11,569 nucleotides of DNA from Methylococcaceae bacterium (lineage in GTDB: Bacteria; Pseudomonadota; Gammaproteobacteria; Methylococcales; Methylococcaceae), in NCBI GenBank assembly GCA_005792805.1, contig SXQV01000169.1:1-11569 (forward strand), read 5' to 3'. Both the position numbers and the translations under genes were made by a program. Positions within the stretch are counted from its first letter, which is position 1. Every line of letters starts with the position of its first letter. Below the pieces are notes generated by a model that made no database searches, was not told the DNA's origin, and saw only the letters and a program-made list of their open reading frames with translations. Below, in pieces: positions 1 through 5,448 of this stretch.

Positions 1-851
1 AATCGCCGTGGTCCATCAAGAACCCCAACGGCGACGACCCGCACGAGGAGGAAATCCTCAAGCCAATCTGCTTCGTGTTCGACTTCGCGCCGACCCGCGC
101 GCTGCGGCAGCTCTCCGAATACGGCATAGGTCTGTCGCCAAGCGAACCGAACCCTGAGAATGCAGTCAGAGACCTCGTGTCGTTTCTGCCCGTGCTGGCC
201 TACGACGGCGCGAACATGACGCAGATTGACGCGGGCGGCATCCTCGACATCGCGATGGCAGGCACCTCGGCCACGCTGCTGGCGCGCAAGTGGGAAAGCG
301 CGTTGCTGGTGAACGTGGACAACGACACGCTGCGGCGCATCATGGACAACGCCGAGGCGATGGCCGCCGTGGAGCGGATCGAAGGCTGGCGTTCGCTGGG
401 CGACAATATCATCGAGACGATCATCAACAAGAGCGAGAAGGTCAAGGCGCTCAAAAACAAGGCCAAGGACAAGAACTTGTCGGCGAAAGAAAAGAAGCAG
501 CTCACCGACGAGGAGAAAGAGTACAAGTCCAAGCGCAAGCTGGTACAGGAGAAGCTGATCAAGTTCGCCACCCGCATCCCGGCGTTCATGTACCTCACCG
601 ACTTCCGCGAGAACACCTTGCAGGATGTCATCACCAAGCTCGAACCCGACCTGTTTCTGACCGTGACTGGGTTGACAGTGCAGGACTTCCATTTACTTGT
701 CAGCCTCAAGGTGTTCAACACCGAGCAGATGAACCAGGCCGTTTTTGCCTTCCGCCGCTATGAAGATGCGTCGCTGCGCTATACGGGGATCGAGAGCCAT
801 GAGGGTTTAAGTCACTACGGGCTTTACGATACGGTAGTGGCGAAGGAGTAA
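1..851 (+). CDS. 3' end of a large helicase-type protein, probable restriction-system motor subunit (partial)
   Basis: The frame is open from the left edge (first complete codon at 3) to the TAA at 849-851, so this is the last 282 residues of a longer protein. A GTG at 75 is only an internal codon. The first visible stretch (WSIKNPNGDDPHEE, then ICFVFDFAPTRALRQLSEYG) resembles the strand after the last SF2 helicase motif in HsdR/Res-type restriction subunits, where a hydrophobic FDF segment follows the helicase core. The rest is a mostly helical C-terminal domain with a Lys/Glu-rich, probably coiled-coil stretch at about 426-566. No ATPase or nuclease motif lies inside the window, so the assignment rests on weak family resemblance. 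A DNA-dependent ATPase that moves DNA for cleavage or modification is the likely role. The gene ends 26 nt before a duplicated soxC upstream region, which suggests an accessory island. Confidence 0.5.
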   Translation, partial: SPWSIKNPNGDDPHEEEILKPICFVFDFAPTRALRQLSEYGIGLSPSEPNPENAVRDLVSFLPVLAYDGANMTQIDAGGILDIAMAGTSATLLARKWESALLVNVDNDTLRRIMDNAEAMAAVERIEGWRSLGDNIIETIINKSEKVKALKNKAKDKNLSAKEKKQLTDEEKEYKSKRKLVQEKLIKFATRIPAFMYLTDFRENTLQDVITKLEPDLFLTVTGLTVQDFHLLVSLKVFNTEQMNQAVFAFRRYEDASLRYTGIESHEGLSHYGLYDTVVAKE

Positions 852-877
852 AGGCGGTGTGGCAAATTTCACGGTAG

Positions 878-974
878 CCCTTCATCAATCGGATATGATC
901 GGTGCCTAAAAACGGTGGCGAACCATGACCCAAGATAACGCACTGCTCAATGACGTTTTACTGCCAGCTGCCGG
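878..974. repeat. Left copy of a 97-bp direct repeat (soxC upstream region plus first codons)
   Basis: Bases 878-974 match 1720-1816 at a constant offset of 842. The only mismatch is C968 against T1810. The copy holds the TATGAT hexamer, the GGTGG ribosome-binding region and the first 16 codons of soxC. Identity stops abruptly on both sides. Because it contains the start of a gene that is complete only at the right copy, this left copy is the displaced one. Confidence 0.95.
894..899 (+). promoter_or_regulatory. Candidate -10 hexamer (TATGAT) in the left repeat copy
   Basis: TATGAT differs from the sigma-70 -10 consensus at one base. It lies 25 nt before the ATG of the truncated soxC start and about 185 nt before the antitoxin start. 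No good -35 is present at 17 nt spacing; TTTCAC at 867-872 is too far away (21 nt). If active, this duplicated soxC promoter would transcribe the toxin-antitoxin pair. Prediction only. Confidence 0.35.
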
Positions 975-1098
975 GGAGAAATCGGCAACGGCGCTTTCCT
1001 GCTCGCTTCAGCGGAGAAAGTACAGAAGCAGCAATCGCATCCAGGTTCAGAAACCCGCACTTTACCCTGTTACTAGAGGTAATCATGGACACTCTTGA
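925..1098 (+). pseudogene. Truncated soxC start, now a 57-codon chimeric leader ORF
   Basis: The ATG at 925 begins with the same 14 residues as soxC (MTQDNALLNDVLLP). Codon 15 differs (Ala for Val), and homology is lost after codon 16. The frame continues through unrelated sequence to the TGA at 1096-1098. It carries neither the Tat signal core nor any of the enzyme, so it cannot be a functional SoxC. Its end overlaps the antitoxin start codon (1085) by 14 nt in another frame, an arrangement that could couple translation of the antitoxin to this leader. Whether it is translated is unknown. The ribosome-binding region (GGTGG, 6 nt upstream) is the same as that of intact soxC. Confidence 0.75.
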
Positions 1099-1291
1099 CA
1101 TAACACGAATGGACAAAAATCAAAGGCTTCAAGCCATGGAAGCCATTTGGGATTCACTTGTTCATGAAACGGAAGAATTAGAATCACCCAACTGGCATCG
1201 CAGCGTCCTTGAGGAAAGAAAAAACAGCATTGAACAAGGCAGGGCTGAGTTTGTTTCCATTGACGAGCTAAGAGCAAGACTGAAAAGATGA
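1085..1291 (+). CDS. Type II antitoxin, addiction module component family (PF09720/TIGR02574-like)
   Basis: A 68-residue acidic, helical protein (MDTLDITRMDKNQRLQAMEA...). It has the family pattern of a short N-terminal helix, an AIWDSL motif, then PNWH, LEERKNSIEQGRAEF and a DELRARLKR tail. Members neutralise the RelE/ParE toxin encoded next to them and usually repress their own operon. The ATG at 1085 is preferred over upstream in-frame starts because AGAGGT lies 4 nt before it and the protein then has the family's usual length. It overlaps the downstream toxin by ATGA at 1288-1291, so the two are translationally coupled. Base composition is visibly more AT-rich than soxC or the tol genes, consistent with transfer. 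The pair is enclosed by the two 97-bp repeats. Confidence 0.87.
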   Translation: MDTLDITRMDKNQRLQAMEAIWDSLVHETEELESPNWHRSVLEERKNSIEQGRAEFVSIDELRARLKR

Positions 1292-1596
1292 CTGTCAAAC
1301 GGATTGAGATACTGTCCGATGCCGAAATCGATCTATATGAAGGGCGCGCCTTTTACGATCAGCAAAGTAGAAATATTGGAGACTATTTTTCCGACAGCCT
1401 GTTATCCGACATAGCATCATTAGTGATTTATGCCGGCATCCACACAAAGAAGTTTGGTTGTCACCGAATGCTGGCAAAACGGTTTCCCTATGCCATCTAC
1501 TATGCTTTCAACGAAGACGTTGTTTCTGTTGTAGCCGTACTCCCCATGCGAAGGAGCCCCTTGTGGACCGGAACACAAATGCTGGGAAGAGGCTAA
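1288..1596 (+). CDS. RelE/ParE superfamily toxin
   Basis: A 102-residue basic protein of normal toxin length. Visible family features are the N-terminal strand and helix (EILSDAEIDLYEGRAFYDQQ), the SLLSDIASL helix, and the core HRMLAKRFPYAIYYAF followed by VVSVVAVLPMRRSP. This pattern fits the RelE/ParE fold, most like ParE-type partners of PF09720 antitoxins. ParE members poison DNA gyrase, while RelE members cleave mRNA on the ribosome; the sequence alone does not decide between them. The frame is intact, so the toxin may be active. The start at 1288 overlaps the antitoxin stop and lacks a clear ribosome-binding site, so translation probably depends on coupling. It ends 123 nt before the right repeat copy. 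Confidence 0.88.
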   Translation: MTVKRIEILSDAEIDLYEGRAFYDQQSRNIGDYFSDSLLSDIASLVIYAGIHTKKFGCHRMLAKRFPYAIYYAFNEDVVSVVAVLPMRRSPLWTGTQMLGRG

Positions 1597-1663
1597 ACAG
1601 ATGACTCCTCGGGTAACTTTGTCCGTGGGCAGGAACTGTCGCATAGACTGACCAGGAAATCTG

Positions 1664-1693
1664 GTGGGCGCAGTACCTTGGCCGTTGCGCCAC
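1664..1693. other. Imperfect stem-loop after the toxin gene
   Basis: GTGG-g-CGCA (1664-1672) can pair with TGCGCCAC (1686-1693), giving 8 base pairs with one bulged G and a 13-nt loop. No T-run follows, so it is not a convincing intrinsic terminator. It lies in the 123-nt interval between the toxin stop and the right repeat copy, in which I see no gene. Confidence 0.3.
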
Positions 1694-1719
1694 CCGTCAG
1701 CCCGATCAGCTACCGCTAT

Positions 1720-1816
1720 CCCTTCATCAATCGGATATGATCGGTGCCTAAAAACGGTGGCGAACCATGACCCAAGATAACGCACTGCTCAATGACGTTT
1801 TACTGCCAGTTGCCGG
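1720..1816. repeat. Right copy of the 97-bp direct repeat (native soxC start)
   Basis: Partner of 878-974, with one mismatch. Here the sequence runs on into the full soxC reading frame, so this copy serves the working gene. The duplicated block starts about 47 nt upstream of the ATG and ends in codon 17. The native DNA further upstream of soxC is not in this position; the sequence to its left belongs to the toxin-antitoxin segment. Confidence 0.95.
1736..1741 (+). promoter_or_regulatory. Candidate -10 hexamer upstream of soxC
   Basis: TATGAT lies 25 nt before the soxC ATG. Sequence left of 1720 differs between the two repeat copies, so any -35 contact for soxC would now come from DNA of the inserted segment. 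No strong -35 is visible at the proper distance. Prediction only. Confidence 0.35.
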
Positions 1817-3047
1817 CGGCGGGCTGCTGGATCGGCGGCTGTTCCTGCAACGCAGCCTGGAGCTGGGGGCGGGAGCCGGCCTGTTGCTGACCGGCATGGA
1901 TGCCTCGGGTGCCGAGCTGCAACCCTGGCAGAAGACGCCGGGGGCACCGTTCAGCCATTACGGCCAGCCGTCGCCACACGAAAAGGAGGCCATCCGCTGG
2001 GTCTCGGCCAACACCGCAGCGGCGGGCAATGGCATCTCCTGGACCCCGCTGCACAAGCTGGAAGGCATGATTACGCCGAACGGCCTGCATTTCGAGCGCC
2101 ATCACCACGGCGTGCCGCAGATCAACCCCGACCGCCACCGGCTGAATTTGCACGGTCTGTTCCGCAACCCGGTAAGTTTCTCTGTCGATGACCTGCTGCG
2201 TGACCCGCTGGTGTCTCGCATCTGTGTCGTCGAATGCGGCGGCAACAGCAATGCGGGCTGGCATGAGGAACCGATCCAGACGCCGGTCGGTTATTTCCAC
2301 GGGCTGGCCTCCTGTTCCGAGTGGACCGGCATTCCGCTCTCCACACTGCTCGACGAAGCCGGGTTGCAACCCGACGCCCGCTGGCTGATCGCCGAGGGAG
2401 CCGACGCCGCCGGAATGAACATCAGCATTCCCGTGGAGAAAGCGCTCGACGATACGCTGGTGGCGCTTTATCAGAACGGGGAACGGCTTCGCCCGGAAAA
2501 CGGCTACCCGTTGCGGCTGATCCTGCCAGGCTGGGAAGCCGTGCTCAACGTCAAGTGGCTGCACCGGTTGCAGGCCGCGAGGGAACCCGTCATGGCCCGC
2601 AATGAAACCGCCAAATACACCGAGTTGCAGCCCTCTGGCAAGGCGCGGCAGTTCACTTTTATCATGGACGCCAAGTCGCTGATTACTCAGCCCTCGCCCG
2701 GCTACAGATTGCACGGACCCGGGCTTTACCAGATTTCCGGGCTCGCCTGGAGCGGTCGCGGCAAAATCCGCAAGGTCGAGGTGTCTGCGGACGGCGGCAA
2801 AAGCTGGGCCGAAGCCGCCTTGCAGGAACCGGTACTCTCCAAAAGCTTCACCCGCTTCCGCCTGCCCTGGCGTTGGGACGGCTCGCCCCTGGTGCTGAAA
2901 AGCCGGGCCATCGACGAAACCGGCCACCAGCAACCGGAACGCGCCGCACTGGTCGCCGAACGTGGCCGCAACGGTTATTTCCACTACAACGCCATCGTGT
3001 CCTGGGCCGTCGCGCCAGACGGGAGCCTGAGCCATGTCTATGCCTGA
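1767..3047 (+). CDS. soxC: SoxC-type molybdopterin sulfur/sulfite dehydrogenase subunit
   Basis: A 426-residue member of the sulfite oxidase family. SoxC binds the molybdenum cofactor and, with cytochrome SoxD, oxidises the sulfane sulfur (or sulfite) bound in the periplasm. A Tat signal is visible: twin arginines at 23-24 (DRRLFLQ) followed by a hydrophobic stretch to about residue 43, so the protein is exported folded with its cofactor. The oxidoreductase molybdopterin domain spans about 90-270. It contains VVECGGNSNAGW, in which Cys157 is the expected Mo ligand, then CSEWTGIPLSTLL and RPENGYPLRLILPGWEAVLNVKWL. The C-terminal Mo-co dimerisation domain covers about 280-426 and includes VEVSADGGKSW. 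The ATG is supported by the Tat motif; a weak GGTGG lies 6 nt upstream. It overlaps soxD by 14 nt. Single-subunit sulfite dehydrogenase (SorA) is the main alternative; the SoxD partner favours SoxC. Confidence 0.88.
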   Translation: MTQDNALLNDVLLPVAGGGLLDRRLFLQRSLELGAGAGLLLTGMDASGAELQPWQKTPGAPFSHYGQPSPHEKEAIRWVSANTAAAGNGISWTPLHKLEGMITPNGLHFERHHHGVPQINPDRHRLNLHGLFRNPVSFSVDDLLRDPLVSRICVVECGGNSNAGWHEEPIQTPVGYFHGLASCSEWTGIPLSTLLDEAGLQPDARWLIAEGADAAGMNISIPVEKALDDTLVALYQNGERLRPENGYPLRLILPGWEAVLNVKWLHRLQAAREPVMARNETAKYTELQPSGKARQFTFIMDAKSLITQPSPGYRLHGPGLYQISGLAWSGRGKIRKVEVSADGGKSWAEAALQEPVLSKSFTRFRLPWRWDGSPLVLKSRAIDETGHQQPERAALVAERGRNGYFHYNAIVSWAVAPDGSLSHVYA

Positions 3048-3576
3048 AACAGGCCGGAAGGCCATCGCCGCACTCATCGTTCTATGCCTGTTCGGCGCGG
3101 GCCTCCAGGCCGCTCCCGAAGGCCCGAGGCTGGGCAAACCACTGAGCGGCGCGGACAGCGCCGCAATGGACATCAATGTATTCCCCGATGGCCATGGGCT
3201 ACCCGCCGGCAAAGGCACGGCGACCGACGGCAAGACGATTTACGACACGCAATGCGCGACCTGCCATGGACCCAAGGGCTCCGGCGGCAGCGCCGGCGAA
3301 CTGGCGGGCGGATCGGCGCTGGACGGGCCGCACCCCGACCAGACCATCGGGAACTACTGGCCCTATGCGACCACGGTTTTCGATTTCGTGCGCCGCTCGA
3401 TGCCGCTCAACGCTCCACGTAGCCTCAGCGACGATCAGATCTATGCCGTGACGGCCTACCTGCTACAGATCAACGGACTGATTGGCGAAACCACCGAGAT
3501 GAACGCGAAGACGCTCCCGGAAGTCCGCCTGCCGAACCGGGAGGGCTTCCTGAGAATCTGGCCGTCCAGCCCGTAA
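3034..3576 (+). CDS. soxD: SoxD-type monoheme cytochrome c, electron acceptor of SoxC
   Basis: A 180-residue exported c-type cytochrome. A Sec signal peptide covers about residues 1-26, ending near LQAAP. The heme c motif CATCH is at 74-78, and Met123 in RRSMPLNAP is the likely sixth iron ligand. Conserved SoxD segments include MDINVFPDGHGLPAGKG, NYWPYATTVFDFVRRSMP, LSDDQIYAVTAYLLQINGLI and LPNREGF. It passes electrons from the SoxC molybdenum centre to the respiratory chain. It is a short single-heme form; the Paracoccus SoxD is a longer two-heme protein. The start lies inside the end of soxC (14-nt overlap), so the two are made from one mRNA; a second ATG two codons later is possible. No soxXYZAB genes are visible in the window. 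Confidence 0.88.
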   Translation: MSMPETGRKAIAALIVLCLFGAGLQAAPEGPRLGKPLSGADSAAMDINVFPDGHGLPAGKGTATDGKTIYDTQCATCHGPKGSGGSAGELAGGSALDGPHPDQTIGNYWPYATTVFDFVRRSMPLNAPRSLSDDQIYAVTAYLLQINGLIGETTEMNAKTLPEVRLPNREGFLRIWPSSP

Positions 3577-3607
3577 TCCCGATACCCGGCTCACCACCGG
3601 CAGATAT

Positions 3608-3640
3608 AAAAAAGGCACCCCGGACAGGCCGGGATGCCTT
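3608..3640 (-). terminator. Intrinsic terminator for the minus-strand helical protein gene
   Basis: Read on the minus strand, GGCATCCCGG (3638-3629), a 5-nt loop and CCGGGGTGCC (3623-3614) form a 10-bp stem with one G-U pair, extended by AA/TT. It is followed by six T residues (3613-3608) and more AT. It would stop transcripts from the gene ending at 3684. On the plus strand it could act more weakly on soxCD (C-A mismatch, poor T-run). Confidence 0.8.
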
Positions 3641-3651
3641 GTGTGATCTCT

Positions 3652-3670
3652 CGCCCCGGCGAACGGGGCG
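3652..3670. other. Perfect GC-rich hairpin between the helical protein gene and its terminator
   Basis: CGCCCCG (3652-3658) and CGGGGCG (3664-3670) form a perfect 7-bp stem with a GCGAA loop. It lies just past the stop codon of the minus-strand gene and 12 nt before the T-tailed hairpin. Possible roles are mRNA 3' protection or support of bidirectional termination. Confidence 0.5.
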
Positions 3671-3683
3671 GGAAGCGAACCTC

Positions 3684-4319
3684 TCAGGCTTTGTCGCTGG
3701 TGTCGTCCTTTAGTTTTTCCGCCACTTCCCCGGCGGAAGCCTGTACCTGTTCAGCGACGGCTGATGCGGCCTTCTCGGCGCTCTCCCTGAGCTCGCCCAG
3801 CTCCTCTTTCGCGTCGGCCAATACGCTGGAAACCGTCACACCGGCTTTATCCGCCAGCTGGCCCGCCGCCGCCGTGATTTCGCTGATCTCTTCCTTGGCA
3901 TCCGCCACCAGAGCCGTCGCGGCAGCGCTGGCCTGGTCCGCCACGCCCGCCACGGTTTTGCTGACATCATCAAGTTTTTCGCGAACCTCGACCGTGCCCT
4001 CTGCCACGGCCTCACGCACTTCTTGAGCGACTTCGCCCAGTGCATCCCGCGCCTTGTCGAGGATTACCGGCGCACTGCCCTTGACGTCCTCTACCAGGTC
4101 ATCGGCCACATCGGCCAGTGTCTCGACCACCCCGGAAACTTTCTCCCGCGCTTCGCCAATGAGTTCGCCGGATGTTTGGGCGATCTTGTCGGCCACTTCA
4201 TTCACGGCTTCAGACGCTTCCTGCACCACCGGTGCCACCTTGCCGGACAGCGTATCCACCACGTGCTTGACCACCTTGATGATGGAACCGAACAAACCCC
4301 CGCTATTGCCATTGGACAT
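3684..4319 (-). CDS. Repetitive amphipathic-helix protein (apolipoprotein/LEA/phasin-like), function unknown
   Basis: A 211-residue protein made almost wholly of charged and small hydrophobic residues (Ala, Val, Glu, Asp, Lys, Ser). Units such as VADKIAQ, VADDLVEDVKG, DALGEVAQEVREAVAEG, KEEISEITAAAGQLADKAG and KEELGELRESAEKAASAVAEQV recur with heptad or 11-residue spacing. This is typical of long amphipathic helices seen in LEA-like, apolipoprotein-like and phasin-like proteins. Only the N-terminal stretch (about residues 9-22, LFGSIIKVVKHVV) is more hydrophobic; it could bind a membrane or granule surface. There is no signal peptide and no cysteine. The ATG at 4319 is chosen because AGGAA lies about 8 nt upstream; the frame is open further upstream but without such support. 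It has its own candidate promoter and terminator and is convergent with soxCD. I do not recognise a named family. Confidence 0.75.
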   Translation of the reverse strand: MSNGNSGGLFGSIIKVVKHVVDTLSGKVAPVVQEASEAVNEVADKIAQTSGELIGEAREKVSGVVETLADVADDLVEDVKGSAPVILDKARDALGEVAQEVREAVAEGTVEVREKLDDVSKTVAGVADQASAAATALVADAKEEISEITAAAGQLADKAGVTVSSVLADAKEELGELRESAEKAASAVAEQVQASAGEVAEKLKDDTSDKA

Positions 4320-4403
4320 AGTTAATTCCTCAGTGCTGAATGATATCCAGGGCACCGGATAGCGCCTGAATGGAGAAAACCGACCTTTTGGGCCGGCGAC
4401 TAC

Positions 4404-4455
4404 GGCGGCAACAATACTCCCGAATAACAGCGCTGTAAAAGGTGGCGGCAACAAT
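4404..4455. repeat. Pair of 12-nt direct repeats (GGCGGCAACAAT) around the candidate promoter
   Basis: GGCGGCAACAAT occurs at 4404-4415 and 4444-4455, 40 bp apart. The first overlaps the candidate -10; the second lies just upstream of the candidate -35. This could be an operator pair or chance. The rest of the 292-nt interval 4320-4611 holds no gene that I can support. Confidence 0.45.
4411..4439 (-). promoter_or_regulatory. Candidate sigma-70 promoter of the helical protein gene
   Basis: On the minus strand, TTTACA (4439-4434) and TATTGT (4416-4411) are separated by exactly 17 nt, matching the -35 at 5 of 6 and the -10 at 4 of 6 positions. Transcription would start near 4404, giving a leader of about 85 nt before the ATG at 4319. 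Prediction from sequence only. Confidence 0.5.
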
Positions 4456-4611
4456 CAGCCCAGGACGGCAAACCGGTCACGAAGATCGGGCAAGTCATTG
4501 CAGCGCCTCCAGACTGGACGGCGAATCACGCGATGGTGAAAATCCCCATTCCGGGAGGGCATCGCCCAATCCTTATTTCCCATAACCAAGAACTTTACAG
4601 GTATCACCGTT

Positions 4612-5439
4612 TTGATCGAGCAACTCCTCTGGTCCTTTACTCATCGCCCCTATGTCACGCTATTCATGCTGTTTTTTCTGGCCTTGTCATGGCTGGAACA
4701 AGGCTGGACGCGCACACTCCTGTGGGTGTTCAGCAGCTATCTGATTGCGCTGGCCGCCGAATGGGGCAGCATCAATCACAGCATTCCTTTCGGCGATTAC
4801 ACGTACCACTATGAGGCACTGAGGCAGGATCTGGTGATTTTTGGTGTGCCGTTTTTTGACACGCTCTCGTTCTCGTTTCTGAGTTATGTGAGTTTTTCCT
4901 TTGCGCAGTTTTTCATGTCGCCGCTCTCTGTGCGTGGCGGTGATATACAGCGGGTAACCTCCAACGCCATTCGACAATCCTGGCCAACCATTCTGCTGGG
5001 CTCGCTGCTGATGGTGGCCATCGATCTGATTGTCGATCCGATAGCGAACCTGGGGGAATTCTGGTTTCTCGGCAAGATTTACCATTACCCCGATCCCGGG
5101 GTTCATTTTGGTGTGACCTTCGCCAATTACGGCGGCTGGTTTGTGGTGGCATGGGTCACGATATGGGTCAATCGCTGGATCGACCGGGCACTGATAACGC
5201 GAGAGGGGGGTGAACCCAAGCTGGTGCCCTGCCGCAACAAAGGCTTATTTGCGCCGCTATTCTGGGCGGGGATTGTCGGTTTTCAGCTGGGTGTGACTTA
5301 TTGGGTGGCCCTAAGCGGCCAGCCAGGCCTGGATCGGGAACGCACGCTGCTCCAGGCGGTCACCGGGAGTTATATTCTGGCGCCGATCCTGATTTTGGCT
5401 TTTATGCAATTCGTCAAACCGGCCAACCGCCACCCATGA
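4612..5439 (+). CDS. Carotenoid biosynthesis family membrane protein (PF04240, CruF-like)
   Basis: A 275-residue integral membrane protein with about six or seven hydrophobic helices. It carries the family's conserved pieces: E50 with WGSINHSIPFGDYTYHYE (50-68), a central DLIVDPIANLGEFWFL (138-153) and GVHFGVTFANYGGWFVVAW (163-181). Family members include CruF and bacterioruberin hydratases, which add water to the terminal double bond of acyclic carotenoids, but many members are untested. No in-frame ATG or GTG lies at a suitable place, so the start is taken as the TTG at 4612 (VLIEQLL context), with a weak CAGG about 11 nt upstream; no earlier start codon exists in the open frame. No other carotenoid gene is in view, so the substrate cannot be inferred. 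It converges on queC with only 9 nt between stops. Confidence 0.78.
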   Translation: MIEQLLWSFTHRPYVTLFMLFFLALSWLEQGWTRTLLWVFSSYLIALAAEWGSINHSIPFGDYTYHYEALRQDLVIFGVPFFDTLSFSFLSYVSFSFAQFFMSPLSVRGGDIQRVTSNAIRQSWPTILLGSLLMVAIDLIVDPIANLGEFWFLGKIYHYPDPGVHFGVTFANYGGWFVVAWVTIWVNRWIDRALITREGGEPKLVPCRNKGLFAPLFWAGIVGFQLGVTYWVALSGQPGLDRERTLLQAVTGSYILAPILILAFMQFVKPANRHP

Positions 5440-5448
5440 GACCGTGGC

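Noticed and set aside
950..1084. N-terminal extension of the antitoxin from an upstream start at 950
   Set aside because: The added residues do not fit the family, and a ribosome-binding site lies just before the ATG at 1085.
1664..1693. Intrinsic terminator after the toxin
   Set aside because: The stem has a bulge, the loop is long and no T-run follows; kept only as a low-confidence stem-loop.
878..1816. Integron cassette (attC) or dif-module explanation for the toxin-antitoxin insertion
   Set aside because: No attC core pairs or dif-like 28-mer could be seen at the borders, and the 97-bp repeat containing soxC codons does not fit either type.
1800..3233. 477-codon open frame on the minus strand opposite soxC and soxD
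   Set aside because: It is the antisense of two well-recognised genes in GC-rich DNA; the protein has no recognisable motif and lacks a start context.
4533..4814. 93-codon plus-strand frame with an ATG start upstream of the carotenoid-family gene
   Set aside because: Most of it overlaps the membrane-protein gene in another frame, and the translation has no recognisable feature.
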